Assembly (NCBI GenBank): GCA_021811315.1
Contig: JAJZPF010000001.1
Location: forward strand, 62,001 to 126,000
DNA: 64,000 bases
Origin: a bacterium
GTDB taxonomy: Bacteria; Elusimicrobiota; Elusimicrobia; Elusimicrobiales; UBA9959
Reading direction: 5' to 3'
The notes beneath the pieces were generated by a model. It had not been told where the DNA came from, did no database searches, and saw only the letters and a program-made list of their open reading frames with translations. Shown here in pieces: positions 9,481-18,312 of this stretch (its first letter is position 1; every line of letters starts with the position of its first letter). The position numbers and the translations under genes were made by a program.

Positions 9481-10348
9481 GGCCTGTGCCTTTAGCTAAG
9501 CTTTCCAGGTATCCTTTCGCTTTTGCCGCTATTACCGGGTCCTTATGCTTCAACGCCTTCTCAAGCATAAATTTGACTTTATTAGCGTGGTAATACCCCA
9601 AAGCCTTCAACACTTCTTTCTGTTTGCTGCTGTAGAACCATTCGTGATTTTGGACGGCAGGGTCCAAGGGTTTAGGCTTCTCGGTTTTGGCGAGTTTTTT
9701 AGCCTTTTCCCAGGCCTGCATAAGGTCATTATATAGTCGACTGATTTCAGAATCTGTTTCTGCTTTTTGCTTTAGTATTGAGTGTTTTTCCTCATAGGTC
9801 TTCCCCTCCATCCTGCTAACCCAGTCATCCAAATATATCTTGTAATACGGCAAGACACCTTTATAATCATTGTTCATCTCAAGAGTATTTATAACATGCC
9901 CTAAAACAGGCCCTTCCCCGATAGCCCCAGGCCAGCAATCTTCCTTAAACCATACTCCAGTTTTTAGGGATTTTTGCTCACAGTTGTGGTACTGGAGATA
10001 GTCTTTGTATTCATATTGTGCGGCTTTTTTATAATCGCCATAGGCGGCATATTTTTCACCTATCAAGCCATATGTAATATACCCGACATCCACCTCATAT
10101 ATATAACTATTCACTCTCTTAGGGTCGATTTCTTTAAAAGATTTCCCAAAATTCTCCGAACAGTAATTTATTTCCTCCTTATATTTTTCGAGGGCAAATG
10201 TTTGATATTCAGTTGTCATATCACTCCATGGTGTGATATAGCGCCCATCCTTATCCCATATCGCCTCCGGGGGCACCGCAGCATATGAACTAAGCTCAAA
10301 TATAACAGAAATAATTAGAACTTGTAAAAACCACTTTTGCCGGCTCAT
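9464..10348 (-). CDS. Secreted helical protein, first paralogue
   Basis: This 294-residue protein has an N-terminal signal peptide (core FLQVLIISVIFELSSYAA) followed by a predicted all-helical body. The C-terminal third, with LDPAVQNHEWFYS and MLEKALKHKDPVIAAKAK, is closely similar to the 291-residue protein at 7269-8144. The middle is more diverged. It sits directly after the long Big_1/M15 gene, so the operon has the order M15-helical, M15-helical, giant protein. No enzymatic motif is visible. A periplasmic scaffold role is a guess from length, signal and context. Confidence 0.85.
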   Translation of the reverse strand: MSRQKWFLQVLIISVIFELSSYAAVPPEAIWDKDGRYITPWSDMTTEYQTFALEKYKEEINYCSENFGKSFKEIDPKRVNSYIYEVDVGYITYGLIGEKYAAYGDYKKAAQYEYKDYLQYHNCEQKSLKTGVWFKEDCWPGAIGEGPVLGHVINTLEMNNDYKGVLPYYKIYLDDWVSRMEGKTYEEKHSILKQKAETDSEISRLYNDLMQAWEKAKKLAKTEKPKPLDPAVQNHEWFYSSKQKEVLKALGYYHANKVKFMLEKALKHKDPVIAAKAKGYLESLAKGTGHDTKH

Positions 10349-10349
10349 A

Positions 10350-12647
10350 CTATTCTCCTAAATGCAGACAATATCCTAAATCATGAATATCTTTCAGCAG
10401 GTAATTAACATATCTTTCCGCTGTCCATTCCGTACCATCTGCCTTTACACCTATCATCGGCACACCTTGATTTGCCTCTAAAATTTTAGGTTTTCCTGCA
10501 GCTTTCCATAAATCTTCCCAATTTTTAGCGCTATGCGGTAAAAAGTCTAAATCCACCGCTCTGCCGAACATATGCCAGCTTGTTTTTACAGCTTTTGCCG
10601 TGGGATCACGGTCTTTATATATATCCCAATTCCGTCTTGGGCTTCTATACCCACTAGTAACCTTAACGCCGCTAAATTTGGCCACCAGATCTCTAGCCTC
10701 CTGAGCTCTTGATGGATAAATATGTGCAAAACAGTCCTTATATTTAACCATCTCAGGGTCTATTCCGACCCCAACGGTGAATCTGCTTCGTGAAACATCT
10801 GTAAGCGGTATCCCGAAATCAATATACTCCTGCCTGCACTTGTCTATTTCATCCTGTTGTGCCTTTGCTTCTACCTTGGTCATTACGCCGTTGCGTATAA
10901 TATGGGCGGTCACTTTATAGGCTAACGGCAGCGGCCGGCCCGCAGTGGCAGCCGGGAGCCCTTTTGTAGGGTCATTTGGAAAATTCTCCACCCGGAAAGA
11001 GCTTGCGGGGCCTGGTGCGGGCTGTACAGGCGTGCCGCTGTCTATGTAATCGCCGGGGTCGTCGCCCACCTGCCAGATCACATTGACCGAGTCGTTAAGG
11101 CATACAGGCAGCACAGTCGCGTTCAGGCCGATGAGGTTCTCATTACCGGCGGAGGTGAATGAAACCCTGTCGTTCGGCAGCGTGACCATTTTCATCCTGA
11201 GCACCGGCGTAATAGGGCAACAGCCGGAGCCGCAGTCGCCGCCGGGATCGCCGCCGGCGTTCCCTTCGGCCTCGGTCGTGATATTGTATGCCTTAGCCGT
11301 GCCGCGCGCTATCTGCTCCTGGCCGCTCAGGCAGGTCTCGCAGCGGGCGCGCACTATATACGTTCCCTCCTCGGAGCCCAGCGTCAAAGAATAATGGCTT
11401 AAGCCCGAAGGTTCCGTTATTGTTTCGTACGGGCTCGGCCCGGCCCCATGAAGATTAGAGCTCGTATTATTGTTTCTATCCATGAAGCTTATGACATTGT
11501 AGATTACAGGAATATTGGGGACCAGTTCGCCTGTGAGCTTATCGATAACTTTAAGCTCGAACGGATTATTCAGCGGCTGGCCGGGACTGCCGGAAAACCG
11601 GCAGTTGACGCAGGTAAGCTCCTTGTCCACCGCTTTCGCGGTGAACTCCACGGTTTTCAAGCCGGCCGCGCAGCCCGGGCAGGTGGCCGTAACATGATAT
11701 GTGCCGACGGCGGAACCCAGCGTGAAATACGTGGTGGCAAAACCGTTAAGGTCGGTGATTGTGTTTGTGAGGGATAACTGCCCGACGGAAGGGCCGCTGG
11801 CCGAAAAAGTAATAGGCTCATTCGGGAAGGGGACGCCGGTTTCGCCGTCCACCACGCGCACATTCAGGCCTTTTGGCAAGAGTTCGGTAACGCGCCTGGT
11901 CTGGGCGTCGCCTTCAGGCAGTTTTATAAGCACTTTACCGATGTAATTCGCGGTAATCCCGTTTATTTCGCTACGATACCCGGCGCTGGTATTTACGTTC
12001 CAGAGGCCAACCCCCCCGATGGCTTCCACCATTCCGAGTTTGTAATACGGTTTTCCTCCCACTGAATACGCTGAACTCACCGGAGTTTGAACCGCCGCAG
12101 TCCATTGCCCGCTGTTACTTGATGAGCCATTCACTATATAACTTACCTCCATTCGGTCGACCTTTGCCCCCACATTTTCACCGGCTGAAGCGTAAAAATA
12201 AAAGCCGGAGGTGCCTTCCTGACCTAATCCAATCCAATTCATGCTGAAATCAGCCTGGATTTTTACCCGGACAGTGCTGCCAGGCACGGCATCCGTATAT
12301 ACATTCATCCGATAAGTGGCCCCTGTCCCGGCTCTATTCTGCCCCGCACCACACCCCATCAAACCCGTAACAAAAGACCTGTCCCCTGATGAATGGCCGT
12401 TGCAGGAATCCGGATTCGCTGACCAGGGTAAAGGCATGGCAAGCGTCACGGGAAAATCCGGCAGTTGCACCCCGTACTCATTCCATGCGGGAGCATAACT
12501 ACCGGAACCTATTCCCATTGTAGCCTGGCTCCATATCGGGACGGGCAACACGGTTATCTGCGTCTGTGCCTGTACCATGGCTTCCAATAAAATGGCGGCC
12601 ACCCCAAGTGAAATAAATTTATAAGATTTGTTGGCAGGCATATCCAT
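10350..12647 (-). CDS. Big_1 Ig-like protein with C-terminal peptidase M15 domain
   Basis: I chose the ATG at 12647 because an upstream GTG start at 12680 would leave almost no leader after the promoter; ATG 12641 is an alternative. About 765 residues: signal peptide to about residue 28, a beta-rich N-terminal region, two Big_1 (invasin-type) Ig domains with paired cysteines (CPGC, CETC), a Cys-rich linker, then an M15-like domain over the last 105 residues. That domain shows GYRSP, HMFGRAVDLD and a terminal CLHLG, matching the His, Asp and His zinc ligands of VanY/DacA-type peptidases. Likely role: an exported cell-wall-trimming enzyme presented on Ig spacers, perhaps making room for the giant surface protein. 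First gene of the operon. Confidence 0.8.
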   Translation of the reverse strand: MDMPANKSYKFISLGVAAILLEAMVQAQTQITVLPVPIWSQATMGIGSGSYAPAWNEYGVQLPDFPVTLAMPLPWSANPDSCNGHSSGDRSFVTGLMGCGAGQNRAGTGATYRMNVYTDAVPGSTVRVKIQADFSMNWIGLGQEGTSGFYFYASAGENVGAKVDRMEVSYIVNGSSSNSGQWTAAVQTPVSSAYSVGGKPYYKLGMVEAIGGVGLWNVNTSAGYRSEINGITANYIGKVLIKLPEGDAQTRRVTELLPKGLNVRVVDGETGVPFPNEPITFSASGPSVGQLSLTNTITDLNGFATTYFTLGSAVGTYHVTATCPGCAAGLKTVEFTAKAVDKELTCVNCRFSGSPGQPLNNPFELKVIDKLTGELVPNIPVIYNVISFMDRNNNTSSNLHGAGPSPYETITEPSGLSHYSLTLGSEEGTYIVRARCETCLSGQEQIARGTAKAYNITTEAEGNAGGDPGGDCGSGCCPITPVLRMKMVTLPNDRVSFTSAGNENLIGLNATVLPVCLNDSVNVIWQVGDDPGDYIDSGTPVQPAPGPASSFRVENFPNDPTKGLPAATAGRPLPLAYKVTAHIIRNGVMTKVEAKAQQDEIDKCRQEYIDFGIPLTDVSRSRFTVGVGIDPEMVKYKDCFAHIYPSRAQEARDLVAKFSGVKVTSGYRSPRRNWDIYKDRDPTAKAVKTSWHMFGRAVDLDFLPHSAKNWEDLWKAAGKPKILEANQGVPMIGVKADGTEWTAERYVNYLLKDIHDLGYCLHLGE
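10819..11370 (-). repeat. 552-bp near-identical block, copy B
   Basis: Partner of the block at 8606-9157. It encodes the second Big_1 domain, the CGSGCC linker and the segment before the M15 domain. Confidence 0.9.
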
Positions 12648-12688
12648 TAAATCCGCGGTCAGAATAAAAAGCCCGGACACCCGTGAAT

Positions 12689-12717
12689 AGTATAGGGTGC
12701 GGACCTCCTGCTGTCAA
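12689..12717 (-). promoter_or_regulatory. Near-consensus sigma-70 promoter of the surface operon
   Basis: Read on the minus strand there is TTGACA (12717-12712), exactly 17 bases, then TATACT (12694-12689). It points into the Big_1/M15 gene and no other strong promoter was noticed between the five genes. Confidence 0.85.
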
Positions 12718-12794
12718 CAACAGGGGTGTTACTCTTCCCTTTTTCATTGGGGAAGTATTTTCATGTTTTTTGCGGTAAATCGCGGAGTGGTAAT

Positions 12795-13502
12795 TTATCG
12801 GGCGCCGGCTTCTTCGGGGGAAGGCGGCACGTAAGCCCAGCCGACGCCTCTCTGGTTCTGGATACGGCCGGCAAGAGTATCACCAAGGTCCCGCCTAAGC
12901 CTGGAAATCAACATGCCCACGGCTTTGGTCTTTTCCCCGGTAAGGTCGGAATAATAGACCCGGTTTACAATATCGTCTTCTTTGACAAAACAAGGACTGC
13001 TCTCTACCAGCAGCGAAAACAGGGTAAAGCGCTCCTCGGAAAGCCGGATGAGAGGTTTAGAATTGAAAAAAACCTGGAAATTGGCGGCTTCCAAGCGGAT
13101 ATCACTTTTTTTAACTATACCGCGCTCCCAACAGACACGGCGCGCAAGGCCGCGGAGAATTTGATGAATTATCCTGTTCGGGGTGCCTTTAAGGACAAAA
13201 TGGTCCGCTTGGCATTCACTATAGGAGGCTTCCCTGCGGGTTTCATCGCCGCTGAGTATTACTATAAGGGTCTTTTTCAGCGCCTCGCTGGACCGGATGC
13301 GGGTGCATACCCCGGCTGCGGTGTCGCCCTGGAGATGGTAATCCAGCAGAATAAAATCGGGCCGCAGTTGCTCCGCGAGCCGGATTCCCTCCGCGGAGGT
13401 GGCGGCTGTGTGGGTTTTATACTGTTCGGCGGTGAAAAAGTCGGCTATTACGTCACGGCAACATTCTTCATCGTCCACAATGAGCAAAGTACGGCCAAAC
13501 AT
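12795..13502 (-). CDS. OmpR/PhoB-type response regulator
   Basis: The 235-residue protein has a receiver domain (residues 1-120) with the acidic pair at D10-D11, phospho-acceptor D54 in LLDYH, SGDE for the switch Ser/Thr and a Lys in VLKG. A C-terminal winged-helix DNA-binding domain follows (residues about 140-230; RLSEERFTLFSLLVES and ISRLRRDLGD). It should act as a phosphorylation-controlled transcription factor. No complete histidine kinase is adjacent; the frameshifted kinase at 29.9-31.2 kb is the only one in the window. It is divergent from the signalling genes starting at 13892. Confidence 0.9.
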   Translation of the reverse strand: MFGRTLLIVDDEECCRDVIADFFTAEQYKTHTAATSAEGIRLAEQLRPDFILLDYHLQGDTAAGVCTRIRSSEALKKTLIVILSGDETRREASYSECQADHFVLKGTPNRIIHQILRGLARRVCWERGIVKKSDIRLEAANFQVFFNSKPLIRLSEERFTLFSLLVESSPCFVKEDDIVNRVYYSDLTGEKTKAVGMLISRLRRDLGDTLAGRIQNQRGVGWAYVPPSPEEAGAR

Positions 13503-13530
13503 GATCCAAACCCCCTTGAGGTGCAGGCTT

Positions 13531-13559
13531 ATTATACAAGAATGCGGGCCTGATGTGGA
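13531..13559 (-). promoter_or_regulatory. Promoter of the response regulator gene
   Basis: On the minus strand, TCCACA (13559-13554), a 17-base spacer and a perfect TATAAT (13536-13531). An AAGGGGG ribosome-binding site follows shortly before the ATG at 13502. Confidence 0.75.
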
Positions 13560-13891
13560 TAGTTCTGAGGCACAAAAATATTCAGAAACGGAGGCTTGGC
13601 AAAATAACTATCGACGGAGTACCGACGAGCTATTTCAGCCTCATGTCTGGATTAGAAAATGCTGGGTGCATTTTATAACAGTAAAGATTGATGGGCGGGG
13701 GCGATAATTTTCCGCGGTGTACGGCGAAGCCGAAAACCGGACGCCGAAGGCGGACGGTGAATATTACCTAGGGCCGCGCGTATTACTCCGTATAGCGGCC
13801 CGGGGCGCGGGAGGGTATCATATAAGTACGGGCGCAGGGGAAATTCAGCCCGGGCCGTCTTATAGCCCGTCCGTGACGAAGGAAACCAGTT
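13560..13891. other. Divergent intergenic region
   Basis: About 330 bases between the response regulator promoter and the REC-DHp gene. I see no convincing gene here. The right end holds AAGGAA seven bases before the ATG at 13892 and an AT-rich patch near 13817-13825 that may be a weak -10. No strong palindrome was found. Confidence 0.5.
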
Positions 13892-14608
13892 ATGAAGGAT
13901 CCTATTAATTCCAAAAACCCTCCGGCCATCCTTATGGTGGACGATACGCCCGCGAATCTGGAACTACTCTCAGGAATGCTGAAGGGAAGGGGCTACAAGG
14001 TGCGCGCCGCCGTAAGCGGGAAACTGGCGCTGCAGGCCGCCCGCAACGACCCGCCGGAACTTATACTTTTAGACATCAATATGCCGGAGATGAACGGCTA
14101 CGAGGTCTGCGCGGAGCTGAAGTCCGACGAAAGGCTGAAAGATATCCCCGTTATTTTCCTGAGCGCCCTCACCGAAACCATGGACAAGGTGAAAGCCTTC
14201 GGGATCGGGGGCGTGGACTACATCACCAAGCCGTTCCAGTTCGAGGAAGTCGAGGCGCGCGTCGAGACCCACCTGGAGCTGCGCCGGCAGAAAAACCGGC
14301 TGCAGGAGAACTATAACGAGCTGCGCGAGCTGAAAAAACTGCGCGACAGCCTGGTGGAAATGCTCATTCACGACCTTCGCCCGCCGCTGAAAAGCATCAG
14401 CGACCAGCTCGGACTTGTTAAGGAAAAGGAGAAAACCACCCTGTCGGCGGATTCCGTCCGCCGCCTCGCCGAAGCCATGAAGACGGCGCTGGAGCTTATT
14501 AACATGATCAGCACGGTCCTGGAAAAAGGCAAACCGGGAGAGGAGAAAACCGCGAACGCCCCCGATAAGCGCGGGGACACGACGCCCCCGCCCGCCGAGC
14601 ACTATTGA
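13892..14608 (+). CDS. Receiver domain fused to a histidine-kinase-like DHp helix pair, no ATPase
   Basis: Residues 12-130 form a receiver domain with DD at 17-18, acceptor D61 (LLDINMPEMNGY), a switch Ser in SALTET and K113 in ITKPF. A coiled-coil linker (about 125-155) leads to a DHp/HisKA-like hairpin with H160 in IHDLRPPL, close to the H-box HDLRNPL of class-I kinases. The protein ends with a disordered tail soon after, without any HATPase domain. It could be a phosphotransfer or dimerisation adaptor served by a kinase in trans. The next gene carries an RsbW-like ATPase but of a different kind. A GC-rich inverted repeat lies in the 57-base gap to that gene. Confidence 0.85.
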   Translation: MKDPINSKNPPAILMVDDTPANLELLSGMLKGRGYKVRAAVSGKLALQAARNDPPELILLDINMPEMNGYEVCAELKSDERLKDIPVIFLSALTETMDKVKAFGIGGVDYITKPFQFEEVEARVETHLELRRQKNRLQENYNELRELKKLRDSLVEMLIHDLRPPLKSISDQLGLVKEKEKTTLSADSVRRLAEAMKTALELINMISTVLEKGKPGEEKTANAPDKRGDTTPPPAEHY

Positions 14609-14665
14609 AGACGGTTCGCGGTCCGGGTCCGGGCGCGCGCGCCGAGGCGGCGCGCCGCCGAAAAT

Positions 14666-16339
14666 ATGCCATTTAAAACCAAAGACCTCGAAGGGCTGCT
14701 TGAGGCTTATGCCCTGCTTACCTCCGCGCTGGACCTTAAAACCGTCCTCACGGAGGTGCTTAGGAAGGCCGGAGCCCAGCTGAAAGCCGAGGCCTCCAGT
14801 ATCATGCTGCTCGACGAGGCCTCCGGAGAGCTGGTCTACGAGGTCGCCCTGGGCGAAGCCGGCCTGCGGATCATGGAACAGCAGCGCCTTAAAGCAGGTG
14901 TCGGCCTCGCAGGCTGGGTGGCCGGGAATCTCAAGCCCCTCTCGGTGGAAGACGCCTACAAGGACGCCAGGTTTTTCCCCGGCTTCGATAAAAAAACGGG
15001 TTTTCTGACAAAAAGCGTTCTTTGCATGCCCCTTTTAGCGAAAGACCGGCTGCTCGGCGTTGCCGAGATCATCAACAAGAAGGACGGGGCTTCTTTTACG
15101 CCCGGCGACCAGGCGCTCTTTGCAAAGTATTGCGAAGTCGCCGCCATAGCCATAGACAACGCCCTGCTTCACGGGAAAGCGCTCGAACAGGACCGCCTGC
15201 AGCACGATATGCGGATCGCGGAGCAGATCCAGAGCGCCTCCCTGCCCTCAGACATCCCCTCCATCCGGAATCTGCGCGTCGAATGCCGCAGCATAGCGTG
15301 CCGCTACGTGGCGGGCGACGTAGTCGACATCACCAGGCTTCCTGACGGCAGGCTGGCCGTGCTGGTGGCGGACGTCTCCGGCAAGGGCGTGCCGGCGGCG
15401 CTCTTCGGCGCTAAATTTTCCGCCGATTTCGAATACCTCGCCCAAGCCGACCCCGAAGGCGGGGCGCTCTTCAACCGGCTGAACGCCATAGTCACCAGGC
15501 GCTCAAAACAGGGGATATTCATCACCGCCGTTTATGCCGTGATAGATCCGGCCTCGGGCGTAGTGGAGTACGTCAACGCTGGCCATCTCCCGCCGGTCAT
15601 CGTGGGCCCGCTCGCGGGCGGCTGCCGCCTGGCCGGCGCCTCCGGCTACCCGCCCCTCGGGGTCATGGAGGACCTGAATTACAAGAGCACCCGGCTCACG
15701 CTGGCCCAGGGAGAACGCATAGTTTTCATGACCGACGGAGTCTGGGACGCCAGGTCCCTGTCCGGCGCCCGCCTGGGCCCGGAGAAGGCGCAGGGGATCC
15801 TGGCCGACTGCCCGGAACTGGCGGTCCCGCGGCTTATGAAGGCGATCACCAAATTTACCGCGGGGGTTCCGCTGGCCGACGATATTACCGTGGTCGGGGT
15901 GGGCTACGGGGATTACGAAGAGCGCACTTTCCCGTCGCAGACCAAGTCCCTGGCCCAGGCCCGGCAGTTCGTGGAGAAACTGGCGCTGGCGCACGGTTTC
16001 GACGACAGGCATACCGGGGCCATTTTACTGGCGCTTACCGAGGCCGCCTCCAACATAATAAAGCATACCTACCGCATGAACCCTGACGAGAGGATCCGCA
16101 TAGGCGTAGGGCGGGGCCCGGACCAGTTCTCGATACATATCCGCGACTGGGGAGACAGGCAGGACCCGGGGCGCTTCGTCTCGCGCGACCTCGCCGATAT
16201 CCGCCCCGGCGGGCTCGGGGTCCGCTACATACGCGAGGTGATGGACGTGGTTGAATTCGACGACAAGCTCTGGGACGGGAACGAGCTCCACATGCTGGTC
16301 CGCGGAAAAAGGAACAAAACGAATGCAGATAAGAACTGA
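14666..16339 (+). CDS. GAF-SpoIIE phosphatase-RsbW-like kinase fusion
   Basis: The 557-residue protein has three parts. A GAF sensor (about 18-165) comes first. A PP2C/SpoIIE phosphatase (about 195-410) follows, with AGDVVD, ADVSGKGVPAAL, NAGHLPP, MTDGVWDA and DDITVV covering the metal-binding Asp positions. A GHKL ATPase of the anti-sigma RsbW type (about 430-550) ends it, with N-box EAASNIIKH and GGLGVRYI. Both opposing activities of a partner switch, dephosphorylating and phosphorylating a STAS protein, are therefore on one chain. Its stop lies inside the overlapping STAS gene, so that protein is the obvious substrate. No sigma factor is nearby; the following genes are mlaEFD. Confidence 0.9.
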   Translation: MPFKTKDLEGLLEAYALLTSALDLKTVLTEVLRKAGAQLKAEASSIMLLDEASGELVYEVALGEAGLRIMEQQRLKAGVGLAGWVAGNLKPLSVEDAYKDARFFPGFDKKTGFLTKSVLCMPLLAKDRLLGVAEIINKKDGASFTPGDQALFAKYCEVAAIAIDNALLHGKALEQDRLQHDMRIAEQIQSASLPSDIPSIRNLRVECRSIACRYVAGDVVDITRLPDGRLAVLVADVSGKGVPAALFGAKFSADFEYLAQADPEGGALFNRLNAIVTRRSKQGIFITAVYAVIDPASGVVEYVNAGHLPPVIVGPLAGGCRLAGASGYPPLGVMEDLNYKSTRLTLAQGERIVFMTDGVWDARSLSGARLGPEKAQGILADCPELAVPRLMKAITKFTAGVPLADDITVVGVGYGDYEERTFPSQTKSLAQARQFVEKLALAHGFDDRHTGAILLALTEAASNIIKHTYRMNPDERIRIGVGRGPDQFSIHIRDWGDRQDPGRFVSRDLADIRPGGLGVRYIREVMDVVEFDDKLWDGNELHMLVRGKRNKTNADKN

Positions 16340-16667
16340 AGTCCTGGAAAGCGGCCTGCTGGGCCGCACGGTCGTGATAACCGCCGAGGGGGAGGTGGAT
16401 ATGCACGAGTCGCCCAGGCTGCGCAAGGCGCTGGCGGACTCTATCGGGTACAGGCCGGCGGCCGTGGTCGTGGACCTCGCGGGCGTGACTTTCATAGACA
16501 GCTCCGGCGTCGCCACGCTGGTCGAGGCGATGAAGCTGGCCAAGGCCGCGGGCCTGGAGCTCGTGCTGAGCGGCATGAACGACAAGGTCAGGGACGTTTT
16601 CGCGCTGGCCAGGCTGGATAAGTTTTTCAGGCTGGCGGCCACGCGGCAGGAAGCGCTAGGGGTGTAA
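16323..16667 (+). CDS. STAS-domain protein (anti-sigma antagonist or MlaB-like)
   Basis: The start is ATG at 16323, which overlaps the preceding gene by 17 bases and has AAGGAAC upstream. The 114-residue protein is a single STAS domain. VDLAGVTFIDSSGVATL contains the phospho-acceptor position of SpoIIAA/RsbV proteins, here S60 after D59. It is followed four bases later by mlaE. In E. coli the STAS protein MlaB binds the ATPase MlaF and is needed for the transporter. This gene could thus be an MlaB equivalent whose binding is set by Ser phosphorylation, or a general antagonist that merely shares the operon. Confidence 0.88.
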   Translation: MQIRTEVLESGLLGRTVVITAEGEVDMHESPRLRKALADSIGYRPAAVVVDLAGVTFIDSSGVATLVEAMKLAKAAGLELVLSGMNDKVRDVFALARLDKFFRLAATRQEALGV

Positions 16668-16671
16668 AAGC

Positions 16672-17478
16672 ATGGAAAACATCGCGGGAGAGCTCGGCGC
16701 CGGATTTTACTCCGGGCTCCGCTATATCGGCGGGATGGCCTGGCTTTTCGCCGACGCCCTGTTTTTCATTTTTATCGCGCCTTTCAGCAAGCGCAAGCTC
16801 CGGGTCCGCGGCGAGCCGGTCCTGGAGCAGATGGTGCGCGTCGGCTTCTCCAGCCTGGGGATAGTCTGCCTGGTGCAGCTTTTTATCGGCGTAGTGATAG
16901 CCCTGCAGCTGGCCAATCTCCTCAAAACATTCGGGATCAAGGAATACGTGGGCAGCGTGGTCGGGCTGGGCATCTTCCGGGAGCTGGGACCGCTTATGAC
17001 CGGCATGGTCATGGCCGGCTACGCGGGCGCGGCGATGTCGGCCGAGCTGGGCACGATGGCCGTAAGCGAGGAGATAGAGGCGCTGCGGGCGCTCGCTATC
17101 TCGCCGGTCCGCTACCTGGTCGCCCCGCGCCTTATCGCGGCGGCGCTGATGATCCCCTGCGTTACCATCATAGGGGACTTTGTCGGGGTCCTGGGAGGGA
17201 TGGGCATCGCCTGGAGCGTCCTGCATATTACCCCGTCCCTCTTCATAAAAATGATGCTGGAGACGCTGGTAACGTCGGATGTGGTGGTCGGCATCTTCAA
17301 GAGCTGGGTTTTCGCGGTCCTCATCACCCTGATCGCCTGTTTCGAGGGCCTGCGGGTCGACTCCGGGGCCGAAGGCGTAGGCCGCGCGGCCACCCGCTCC
17401 GTGGTGTTCTCCGTCGTGATGATCATCTCCGCGGACTGTTTGTTCGCCGCGGTATTCCGGATACTCCTGGGCCGCTGA
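16672..17478 (+). CDS. mlaE: MlaE-family phospholipid ABC transporter permease
   Basis: The 268-residue integral membrane protein carries the MlaE signature FRELGPLMTGMVMAGYAGAAMSAELG around residue 102, then EEIEALRAL. About five to six hydrophobic segments are visible. MlaE permeases form the inner-membrane core that moves phospholipids between the inner membrane and the MCE ring. The gene lies between the STAS gene and mlaF with gaps of only four bases, indicating one operon. Confidence 0.93.
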   Translation: MENIAGELGAGFYSGLRYIGGMAWLFADALFFIFIAPFSKRKLRVRGEPVLEQMVRVGFSSLGIVCLVQLFIGVVIALQLANLLKTFGIKEYVGSVVGLGIFRELGPLMTGMVMAGYAGAAMSAELGTMAVSEEIEALRALAISPVRYLVAPRLIAAALMIPCVTIIGDFVGVLGGMGIAWSVLHITPSLFIKMMLETLVTSDVVVGIFKSWVFAVLITLIACFEGLRVDSGAEGVGRAATRSVVFSVVMIISADCLFAAVFRILLGR

Positions 17479-17482
17479 ATAT

Positions 17483-18304
17483 ATGAATACGGAAGAACCG
17501 AAACCTATCGTAGTCAGGAACCTGGTCAAGAAGTTCGGCGACCAGGTCGTTCTCGACGACCTTAACTTCCATGTCAATAAAGGCGAGATCCTGGTCATCA
17601 TGGGCGGCAGCGGCTGCGGAAAATCCACCCTGCTGCGCCTTCTCATAGGCGCGATGCGCCCCACTTCGGGCAGCATAGAGATGCTGGGAACGGACCTTAC
17701 GCGCCTGAACGAAGAGGGTCTCGACGACCTGCGAAAAAAGACCGGCATCCTCTTCCAGTCCGGAGCGCTCTTCAACTCGATGACGGTGGGCGAGAACATA
17801 GCCCTGCCGCTCAAGGAGCATACCAAGCTTTCCGCGGACGTAATAAACATCATGGTCAAAATGAAGCTGGAGATGGTCGGCCTGCGGGACTTCGAACATC
17901 TCAAGCCCTCGGAGATAAGCGGCGGAATGAAAAAGCGCGTGGGCCTGGCCCGCGCTATGGCGCTGGACCCGCAGATAATGTTCTATGACGAGCCCTCGGC
18001 GGGTCTCGACCCTATCGCCAGCGCGATGATAGACGAGCTTATGATGGACCTGAACAAAAAGACCGGGGTCACCTCTATAGTAGTGACCCACGACATGGGC
18101 AGCGCTTTCAAGATAGCCCACCGGATGATACTGCTTTTCAAGGGCCGCGCCGTGGCCGTCGGAACGCCCGCCCAGATACGCGCCTCCGGGGACCCCCTCA
18201 TCCGCCAGTTCATCAACGGGCTTGCCGACGGGCCCATACCCCTGCGGGTGTCAAGAAAGGATTACGCGGAGGACCTGCTTGAGCCGTTCATCGAACGATT
18301 TTAG
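17483..18304 (+). CDS. mlaF: MlaF-family ABC transporter ATPase
   Basis: The 273-residue ATPase shows Walker A GGSGCGKST (41-49), Q-loop FQSG, the ABC signature ISGGMKKRVGLARA (about 142-155) and Walker B IMFYDEPSAGLDP, followed by the switch His in VVTHD. The SGGM form is typical of MlaF/Mkl proteins. It powers the MlaE permease. In E. coli this subunit is the docking site of the STAS protein MlaB, which fits the STAS gene two positions upstream. Confidence 0.95.
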   Translation: MNTEEPKPIVVRNLVKKFGDQVVLDDLNFHVNKGEILVIMGGSGCGKSTLLRLLIGAMRPTSGSIEMLGTDLTRLNEEGLDDLRKKTGILFQSGALFNSMTVGENIALPLKEHTKLSADVINIMVKMKLEMVGLRDFEHLKPSEISGGMKKRVGLARAMALDPQIMFYDEPSAGLDPIASAMIDELMMDLNKKTGVTSIVVTHDMGSAFKIAHRMILLFKGRAVAVGTPAQIRASGDPLIRQFINGLADGPIPLRVSRKDYAEDLLEPFIERF

Positions 18305-18312
18305 GAGAGACT

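Noticed and set aside
14609-14665. GC-rich inverted repeat between the REC-DHp and GAF-SpoIIE genes as a terminator
   Set aside because: Made of alternating GCGC tracts with no T run; pairing is not distinctive in this base composition.
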